Notes under the pieces: generated by a model
What the model was told of the DNA's origin: nothing
Databases searched by the model: none
Seen by the model: only the letters and a program-made list of their open reading frames with translations
Assembly (NCBI GenBank): GCA_964598565.1
Contig: CAZRCG010000001.1
Coordinates: 372,001 to 436,000 of the forward strand
Direction: 5' to 3'
Length of the DNA stretch: 64,000 nt
Source of the DNA: CAZRCG01 sp964598565
Lineage (GTDB): Bacteria; Bdellovibrionota; UBA2394
Made by a program: the position numbers and the translations under genes
Shown here: positions 58,612 through 64,000 of the stretch, piece by piece
Layout: every line of letters starts with the position of its first letter
Numbering within the stretch: position 1 is the stretch's first letter

Positions 58612-60330
58612 TTAATTATGGTCACTCACGGTGACACGTACCGCTTCTTCAATCGTGGTGACTCCGTCTCGTATTTTATTGATGGCACTCGCTCTCAGAG
58701 TTTGCATGCCAAGGCGAATGGCCTCTCTCTTCAACTCTGCCGTGCTGGCGCCATTAATAATAAACTCTTTAAGTTCATCTCTCATCACCATCACTTCATA
58801 GAGAGCAACGCGGCCCTTGTAGCCTGTATTAGAGCAAGTGGCACAGCCACGGCCTTGCATGACTTTCATGCCGGGTGCAAGGTCAGGGTTGACACCAATA
58901 TCTAATAGAGTCTGTACAGGAACTTTCACTTCTTCCTTACAATCAGCGCATACCCTTCGCGCCAAACGCTGAGCCACAATAGAATTCAAAGCCGATGATA
59001 CAAGAAAGGGTTCGATACCCATATTGAGTAGTCGACTTACGGTGCTGGGAGCGTCGTTGGTATGCAATGTGGACAGCACCAAGTGCCCGGTAAGCGCTGC
59101 TTTGATGGCAATTTCTGCAGTTTCAAAGTCTCGAATTTCTCCGACCATAATAATATCTGGATCTTGCCGCAGAAAACTTCGCAGAGCGGCTGCGAAGTTG
59201 AGTCCTATCGACTCGTGCATTTGCACTTGATTGATACCCATTAAGTTGAATTCAACGGGATCTTCAGCGGTCGAGACATTGTCTGTTGTCTGATTGAGTT
59301 CAGAGAGCGCCGAATAAAGCGTCGTCGTTTTTCCAGATCCTGTAGGTCCTGTTACCAGAACCATCCCGAACGGCTGATGAATCGATGTCTTAAAGGCTTT
59401 CAGTGCAGCCTCCTCAAAACCAAGCTTCGTCATATCCAGCTGTAAATTGCTCTTATCCAGAAGCCGAAGCACAATTTTTTCACCGAACAGCGTTGGGCAG
59501 ACTGAGACCCGAAAATCCATCTCTTTGCCTTTGCCATACTTCAACTTAATACGACCGTCTTGAGGTAAGCGTCGTTCTGCGATGTCGAGTGAAGACATGA
59601 TCTTCAGACGTGACGAGATCGCATTCTTTAACTTCACGGGTGGTTTCATTTGTTCTTGTAAGACACCGTCCACACGATATCGAATACGCATCGACTTCTC
59701 GTAGGGCTCGATATGAATATCTGACGCACCCTTGCGTACGGCCTCCATCAAGATGAGGTTGACCAATTTAACAACAGGCGCGTCTTCCGATGCTTTTGCT
59801 AAACTACCCACGTTGGGGTCGTCTTCTGCTGCGACAAACTCCATGTCATCGTCTTCAAAATCGGCCATGACATCCTGAAACTTCATGGCATCGCTCTCGT
59901 AATATTTATCGATGGCTTCTTTAATAGCCTGATCAGAGGCAACAACGACTTCGATATTATAGCCTGTCAAAAATTTCAAATCGTCGATGGCAAAAATATT
60001 ACTAGGATCACTCATAGCAACAATAAGATTGCTGCCCACTTTATTGACAGGGATACAGAGATGCTTCTCAGCAACATCTTTAGGAACCATCGAAATAATT
60101 TCGGGATCTATCTCAAAGGAGGCCAGATCTATGGATGGAACTCCGAACTGCTTACTTAGAAAATTTGTGAGATCAGACTCTTTAATAAAGCCGAGTTTGG
60201 TAAGGTTATAACTAAGGCGACCGCCATTATTTTTAGACGCCTCTTGAGCCTTCATCAGCTGAGAGGCTGAAATGAGGCTTTCCCTAATTAACAGTTCACC
60301 AAGACGATGACCGGGCCCACGACTGCCCAT
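58612..60330 (-). CDS. pilB: Type IV pilus assembly ATPase PilB
   Basis: 572 residues. The N-terminal MshEN/T2SSE_N region (~9-150) contains RLGELLIRESLISASQL and a second RLS...LGFI repeat, matching the RLGxxL pattern of c-di-GMP-binding MshEN domains. Walker A GPTGSGKTTT at 328-337, STAEDPVEFNL, Walker B QDPDIIMVGEIRD and the His box TGHLVLSTLHTNDA follow. A zinc-binding CxxC pair lies in VCADCKEE and GCATCSNTG. First gene of pilB-T-C-S-R. The ATG at 60330 is 9 nt from an 11-G run that may serve as ribosome-binding site. Confidence 0.95.
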   Translation of the reverse strand: MGSRGPGHRLGELLIRESLISASQLMKAQEASKNNGGRLSYNLTKLGFIKESDLTNFLSKQFGVPSIDLASFEIDPEIISMVPKDVAEKHLCIPVNKVGSNLIVAMSDPSNIFAIDDLKFLTGYNIEVVVASDQAIKEAIDKYYESDAMKFQDVMADFEDDDMEFVAAEDDPNVGSLAKASEDAPVVKLVNLILMEAVRKGASDIHIEPYEKSMRIRYRVDGVLQEQMKPPVKLKNAISSRLKIMSSLDIAERRLPQDGRIKLKYGKGKEMDFRVSVCPTLFGEKIVLRLLDKSNLQLDMTKLGFEEAALKAFKTSIHQPFGMVLVTGPTGSGKTTTLYSALSELNQTTDNVSTAEDPVEFNLMGINQVQMHESIGLNFAAALRSFLRQDPDIIMVGEIRDFETAEIAIKAALTGHLVLSTLHTNDAPSTVSRLLNMGIEPFLVSSALNSIVAQRLARRVCADCKEEVKVPVQTLLDIGVNPDLAPGMKVMQGRGCATCSNTGYKGRVALYEVMVMRDELKEFIINGASTAELKREAIRLGMQTLRASAINKIRDGVTTIEEAVRVTVSDHN

Positions 60331-60339
60331 GACTTAGTA

Positions 60340-60358
60340 CCCCCCCCCCCAAAAAAAA
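60340..60358 (-). repeat. Homopolymer tract T8-G11 upstream of pilB
   Basis: On the minus strand eight T (60358-60351) are followed by eleven G (60350-60340), ending 9 nt before the pilB ATG. Long G runs slip during replication. A change here would alter ribosome-binding or promoter spacing for the whole pil operon. Assembly error in a homopolymer is the main caveat. Confidence 0.7.
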
Positions 60359-60408
60359 CCTGCATAACCCAGAAGACACGAACCATTTCATTCTAACTGA
60401 ATGACGCC

Positions 60409-60425
60409 AAAAAGCGACGGGTCGC
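60409..60425 (-). terminator. Weak hairpin after ribF
   Basis: On the minus strand GCGAC-cc-GTCGC (60425-60414) is followed by TTTTT (60413-60409). The stem is short, so confidence is low. It lies between ribF and pilB. Confidence 0.35.
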
Positions 60426-60452
60426 GCCAAAAAATGTCACCTACCCTGAAGG

Positions 60453-61487
60453 CTAAAATTCAAACGCTTGAAATGACTGCCATTTTGAAATGGGATTTTC
60501 CAGTGAATAGGACTTAGGCCACTCAAATGAGTCTGATTCTGCTGCGGTGCTTCTGAATATCGCCAGTCTTTTCACTAAGACCTCCTCTGCTCGTTTGCAG
60601 TCTTGGCTAATTTGAATTTGCAACTGTTCTCGTGTTTCAAATGCAATTTCGTCTCGTAAAAAATCGAGAAGAAATAGTCGAAGCTTACGTCGTCTCAGAT
60701 CATCAGAGAAATGCAGAAAGTGAATTTCCCAAAGCAATCGACCCTCTCCAAATGTGGGACGTCGTCCAAAGTTTGCCACCGCTGGAAAGAAAAATCCCGT
60801 TTCACAATCAAAGGCCACACAGACATACACACCGCGCCTCATATGACTAGCGATTGTCGTTGAATCAAAGGAAAGGTTGGCCGTGGGAAATCCTAATTGA
60901 CGACCTCTGGCGTCGCCCTCTTCTACCACTCCCGTGACAAAAGGTGCATAAGCCAACAACCCAGTCGCTTGCGTAATATCTCCATGGCGTAAGAGCTCTC
61001 GAATTCTTGAGCTACTGATGTCTTGGCCTTCAGCACTTAAACCGTGCACTTCAATAGTTTCGAATGAATCAGCGTATTGTCGCAAAAATTTCGCAGAGCC
61101 TTGCGCATGGTGGCCAAAATGAAATCGGCGCCCCACCACTATACAAGATGCTTTAAGGGTATCGATGAGAATATCTTCCACAAAGGTCTGGGCCGATATC
61201 GTTGAAAATTCTCTGCTAAACTCCTGCAATAGGAGCTCATCTGCTGAAAGCTTATTCAGAAGCTCCACTCGATCATCGACACCAAGTAAATTTTCAACCG
61301 ATTGGCCGAGAAACTGTCTTGGATGCGGATCGAAGGTGAATATCTGTGACACTATGTTACGACGCTTAGCTTCGTGCAAAGCCCTTCGAATGACAGCCTG
61401 ATGGCCACGATGCACACCATCAAAAGTACCCAAGCAAATCGCTCGAGAAATCGGTGGCAGATCACGATAGTTTCGAAAAAGAGTCAT
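60453..61487 (-). CDS. ribF: Bifunctional riboflavin kinase / FAD synthetase
   Basis: 344 residues making FMN and FAD. The N-terminal adenylyltransferase domain (~15-180) has CLGTFDGVHRGHQAVI, TFDPHPRQFLG and SSSRIRELL-like QDISSSRIRELLRHGD. The C-terminal kinase domain (~185-320) has GRQLGFPTANLSFD, RRGVYVCVAF, VANFGRRPTF and EIHFLHFSDDLRRRKLRLFLLDFLRDE (in parts). Family-typical GDARGRQLG replaces GxxxGRxLG. It is transcribed towards the pil operon. Confidence 0.94.
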   Translation of the reverse strand: MTLFRNYRDLPPISRAICLGTFDGVHRGHQAVIRRALHEAKRRNIVSQIFTFDPHPRQFLGQSVENLLGVDDRVELLNKLSADELLLQEFSREFSTISAQTFVEDILIDTLKASCIVVGRRFHFGHHAQGSAKFLRQYADSFETIEVHGLSAEGQDISSSRIRELLRHGDITQATGLLAYAPFVTGVVEEGDARGRQLGFPTANLSFDSTTIASHMRRGVYVCVAFDCETGFFFPAVANFGRRPTFGEGRLLWEIHFLHFSDDLRRRKLRLFLLDFLRDEIAFETREQLQIQISQDCKRAEEVLVKRLAIFRSTAAESDSFEWPKSYSLENPISKWQSFQAFEF

Positions 61488-61539
61488 AGGCCTATGGTAA
61501 TCTCTTAATAGAGGAACCTATCATTAGGCAATCTGCGTC

Positions 61540-63366
61540 ATGAGCGAAAGAACGCCCACATTTCAAATCCAGGCTTTTGGGAACTACTATCTTCTCGAAC
61601 GTATTGCCGTCGGAGGAATGGCCGAAATATTCAAAGCCAAACAAGTCGGCGTGCGTGGATTTGAGAAGATCGTCGTCATCAAGAAAATTCTTCACCACCT
61701 AAGTGAAGATCCCGAATTCGTTGAAATGTTCGAAGACGAGGCCCGCCTTGCAGCTCAACTCAACCAAGCGAATATCGTTCAAATTTATGAGCTTGGTGAA
61801 AGCGAAGGTACGCTGTATATCACGATGGAACATGTCGAGGGCAAAAACCTCCGCGACCTGACCAAAGCTGTGCAATCAAGACATCTCCATCTGTCTATCG
61901 AACAAGTTCTCTATATCATGACAGAGGTTCTCAAGGGTCTCGATTATGCACACCGAAAAATGGATTCTAAGGGACATCCGCTTGAGCTCGTACATCGAGA
62001 CATCAGCCCTCAGAATATTATTGCCTCCTATGAGGGCGAGGTAAAAATTCTTGATTTTGGTATCGCTAAAGCGGCTTCAAAAATATCTAAGACCGAGGCA
62101 GGCGTACTAAAAGGCAAGTTTAGCTATATGTCTCCTGAGCAGGCATCGGGAAGAACAATCGACCAACGCACCGATATTTTTGCCTGCGGAGTAATCGCTC
62201 ACGAACTCTTAACTTCTTCCCGACTTTTTCGAGAAAAAAGTGATACAGAGACTCTAGAACGAGTCAAAGAAGCCCTTGTCGAAGCTCCGTCAAAAAAAAA
62301 TCCTCTCGTCCCAACGGAACTTGATGCGATTGTCTTTAAGGCGCTCGCAAAAAATCCCGATGCTCGCTACAGTTCAGCCGCCGCATTTCTCAATGATCTA
62401 ACCAGACTCTCGGTGGATATGGCTTACAATTATAGCTCCAAAGAGATGAGTGCATTTTTGAAGACCGTCTTTTCCGCCACTATCGATGATGAGCAACGAC
62501 GTTTGCAAGAAGCCCTTGCCAGAGTTCCTGATAGTCCATCCAAACAATTGCTTAACGCAAGAACCCGTGTCGCCTTTAAAGCCGATGTGAGCACTAACGG
62601 CAACTATCCAGACGCTCAGGTTGACATGACCAAAAGCGTCGTGAAGAAACCTGGAGGTTTGCGACATCTACATCGTGGGATTCTTTTGTCGGGTTTGGCG
62701 GCTATCGTCCTCGCTATCGCGCTCTTCTATACAGTACCTAGCGAGAAGTCTGCCACAATGATGGACTCTCCCTCCAACTTAACAGACCCATCTAAGGAAC
62801 CTTCTGATGACGCTCAAGCTTCAAGATCTAATCTGAATCCTAAGTCCGAGAAATCGCCATTGTCTGCCTCTAAAGCAGAAAACTCGAAACTCTCGCTGCC
62901 AAAAATACTCATCCCCTCTGAAACACCAAAGCCCGATATTGGTTCTATTCTAAGAGGCGTGCCCACTCAAAGTCCGACCTTAGCTGAAACCCATTTTCCA
63001 GACGCACGGCCCCTTGCCTCACTGCAATCGGAGGCAACCACAACCGTCTCTCCCCCAGAACCAGCGCCGCGCACCTCTACAAAGATCACCTCGCCAGAGC
63101 CAAAACCTCCCGCCTCCCAACCGGTGAAGAAAGCGACACTCAATGTGATTGCCCCTGCTGAAGGCTACGCGGAGCTGTTTATAGATGAGCAACGCGTGGG
63201 CACTGTCCCAGGACCAAAGGCCCGCGGTATTAAACTTAGCCCTGGCACTCACACCATTGAATGTCGAAGTCCGCAGCGAAGCTACAAAGGCGAGATTGAA
63301 TTCACTTCTGGACAAAATATCTCGTTGAAATGCGATGCGCTCGAATCAAATTTTAGCACAGACTAA
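61540..63366 (+). CDS. Membrane Ser/Thr protein kinase with C-terminal PEGA domain
   Basis: 608 residues. Kinase domain ~14-290: IAVGGMAEIFKAK glycine loop, Lys48 in VVIKK, Glu67, catalytic HRDISPQN with Asp154, DFGIAKA with Asp172, and YMSPEQASG activation segment end. HRDISPQN (not HRDLKPEN) is characteristic of myxobacterial-type kinases. A transmembrane helix lies at ~378-397 (ILLSGLAAIVLAIALFY), then a Pro/Ser/Thr-rich periplasmic linker. The PEGA domain (~528-600: APAEGYAELFIDEQRVG, LSPGTHTIECRS) probably binds the cell wall or a partner. Target unknown. Confidence 0.9.
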   Translation: MSERTPTFQIQAFGNYYLLERIAVGGMAEIFKAKQVGVRGFEKIVVIKKILHHLSEDPEFVEMFEDEARLAAQLNQANIVQIYELGESEGTLYITMEHVEGKNLRDLTKAVQSRHLHLSIEQVLYIMTEVLKGLDYAHRKMDSKGHPLELVHRDISPQNIIASYEGEVKILDFGIAKAASKISKTEAGVLKGKFSYMSPEQASGRTIDQRTDIFACGVIAHELLTSSRLFREKSDTETLERVKEALVEAPSKKNPLVPTELDAIVFKALAKNPDARYSSAAAFLNDLTRLSVDMAYNYSSKEMSAFLKTVFSATIDDEQRRLQEALARVPDSPSKQLLNARTRVAFKADVSTNGNYPDAQVDMTKSVVKKPGGLRHLHRGILLSGLAAIVLAIALFYTVPSEKSATMMDSPSNLTDPSKEPSDDAQASRSNLNPKSEKSPLSASKAENSKLSLPKILIPSETPKPDIGSILRGVPTQSPTLAETHFPDARPLASLQSEATTTVSPPEPAPRTSTKITSPEPKPPASQPVKKATLNVIAPAEGYAELFIDEQRVGTVPGPKARGIKLSPGTHTIECRSPQRSYKGEIEFTSGQNISLKCDALESNFSTD

Positions 63367-63451
63367 GATGCCGTCCGAAAAGCAATTATCTATTGCGGCT
63401 GGCTTCAAAGGTCTGTCGCCGAACTACTAAACGCGGAGTGAAGTTATGTTC

Positions 63452-63967
63452 TTACAAATTCCTCAAATAGTCGATTTTATGCTCCACTAAAATCTGAAGC
63501 GTTTGGATGCTGTCCGCTTGATATCTAGAAGATAGAACGGGATCTTTAGTAAATTCTTCTGCACATTCGAGGCCGAATAATCGTCTCAAAAGATTCTCCG
63601 TCGCCTGACACCATTTCTTGTAATCTCTTAGAACCTCGCCTTGGTGGCGACGATTGGCATTTCGCAACAAACCATTCGCGTTCGAAATAGATTGTTTCAG
63701 CATATTCTCGGGGAGACAGTCTTTTACACAGCGGTGAATATCGCGCCAAGTAAACTGACCTTTCTCATACGCCTCTTTTGAAAAGAGCTCCTTGAGGGGG
63801 GCAGGCTGGTTAGTCTTCTTCCACAAGATACCGATCTTACCTGTTTCAATGCAGGCCTTACTATCGAAGCTGTAGATATCGCTCCATTTCTCAAAAATCA
63901 GATTTTCAAGATACTCCACCAACTGTGAAAAATCCCTCTGAGCTATCTGCGGATCATCATTAACCAT
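63452..63967 (-). CDS. Unknown protein
   Basis: 171 residues, not recognised. It is helical, rich in Asn/Lys/Cys, with no signal peptide. SFDSKACIETG, KDCLPENMLKQ and KWCQATENLLRRLFGLECAEEF hold scattered cysteines. It lies alone, convergent with the kinase gene. The ATG at 63967 is the first start; nothing upstream within the window explains its regulation. Confidence 0.55.
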   Translation of the reverse strand: MVNDDPQIAQRDFSQLVEYLENLIFEKWSDIYSFDSKACIETGKIGILWKKTNQPAPLKELFSKEAYEKGQFTWRDIHRCVKDCLPENMLKQSISNANGLLRNANRRHQGEVLRDYKKWCQATENLLRRLFGLECAEEFTKDPVLSSRYQADSIQTLQILVEHKIDYLRNL

Positions 63968-64000
63968 GGTCTAGCTATACACCAGGCTCTTGATTCGTCC

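Noticed and set aside
60409..60433. TGGCGCG...GC pair upstream of pilB resembling a sigma-54 promoter
   Set aside because: GG and GC are 13 bp apart instead of 12, so the strict spacing rule fails.
1..64000. CRISPR arrays, tRNA or rRNA genes, insertion sequences, prophage genes
   Set aside because: No direct-repeat arrays, T-loop (GGTTCRA) tRNA signatures, transposase motifs or phage structural genes were seen by eye on either strand.

Overview
This 64 kb window is a gene-dense chromosomal segment from a Gram-negative bacterium of roughly 48% GC. A Bdellovibrionota/Oligoflexia-like or other deltaproteobacterium-related organism fits best. Supporting signs are a type 2 IleRS, a PilB-T-C-S-R type IV pilus operon, a Ser/Thr kinase with an HRDISPQN loop and a PEGA tail, an MJ0042 zinc-ribbon/TPR protein, a lysine-rich SWIB protein, a type III glutamine synthetase and a Maf-type flagellin glycosyltransferase. 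This assignment is inference; there is no rRNA or tRNA gene in the window to settle it.

Layout. 1-0.8 kb: 3' end of a gene joining FG-GAP/VCBS propeller repeats to a flagellin C-terminal domain. 0.8-7.2 kb: ileS, a class-III aminotransferase, a Fur-family regulator and a stand-alone GspE_N-type domain. 7.25-13.5 kb: complete phosphate regulon on the minus strand (phoB-phoR-pstS-pstC-pstA-pstB-phoU), with a divergent secreted nuclease/phosphatase. 13.6-21.5 kb: SWIB protein, RluA-type pseudouridine synthase, ferredoxin, thioesterase, zinc-ribbon/TPR protein, NagZ and a class-I amidotransferase. 21.5-27 kb: minus-strand group with an outer-membrane barrel protein, two unknown genes, ilvA and a TPR protein. 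27.1-29.7 kb: a lid-less Hsp70 paralogue with a J-domain partner. 29.7-35.9 kb: SOS mutagenesis cassette lexA / imuA-imuB-like / dnaE2, with gene debris between imuB and dnaE2. 35.7-48.9 kb: Maf glycosyltransferase, an unknown exported protein, hisS, glnN, an HD-GYP protein, prfC with an NAD-binding protein, and a DsbD-like protein. 49-60.4 kb: pilA, a split mannose-1-P guanylyltransferase/cupin pair, an unknown exported protein and the pil operon pilB-pilT-pilC-pilS-pilR. 60.4-64 kb: ribF, a Ser/Thr kinase and an unknown gene.

Most notable points. (1) PilR is joined in frame to a complete type IV prepilin. A strong Shine-Dalgarno sequence and ATG lie at the junction, so pilin could be made alone or as a fusion whose leader peptide is the regulator. 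(2) An 11-base G tract followed 9 nt later by the pilB start codon could make the whole pil operon phase variable. (3) A flagellin-like C-terminus is attached to FG-GAP repeats. (4) lexA, imuA and dnaE2 share the palindrome ACCATA-N6-TATGGT, and all three apparent start codons lie inside it, suggesting a LexA operator on leaderless promoters. (5) The ImuB-like protein lacks the Y-family palm domain but keeps a clamp-binding motif. (6) Fragments of pirin, HDOD and AAA-ATPase genes mark past deletions.
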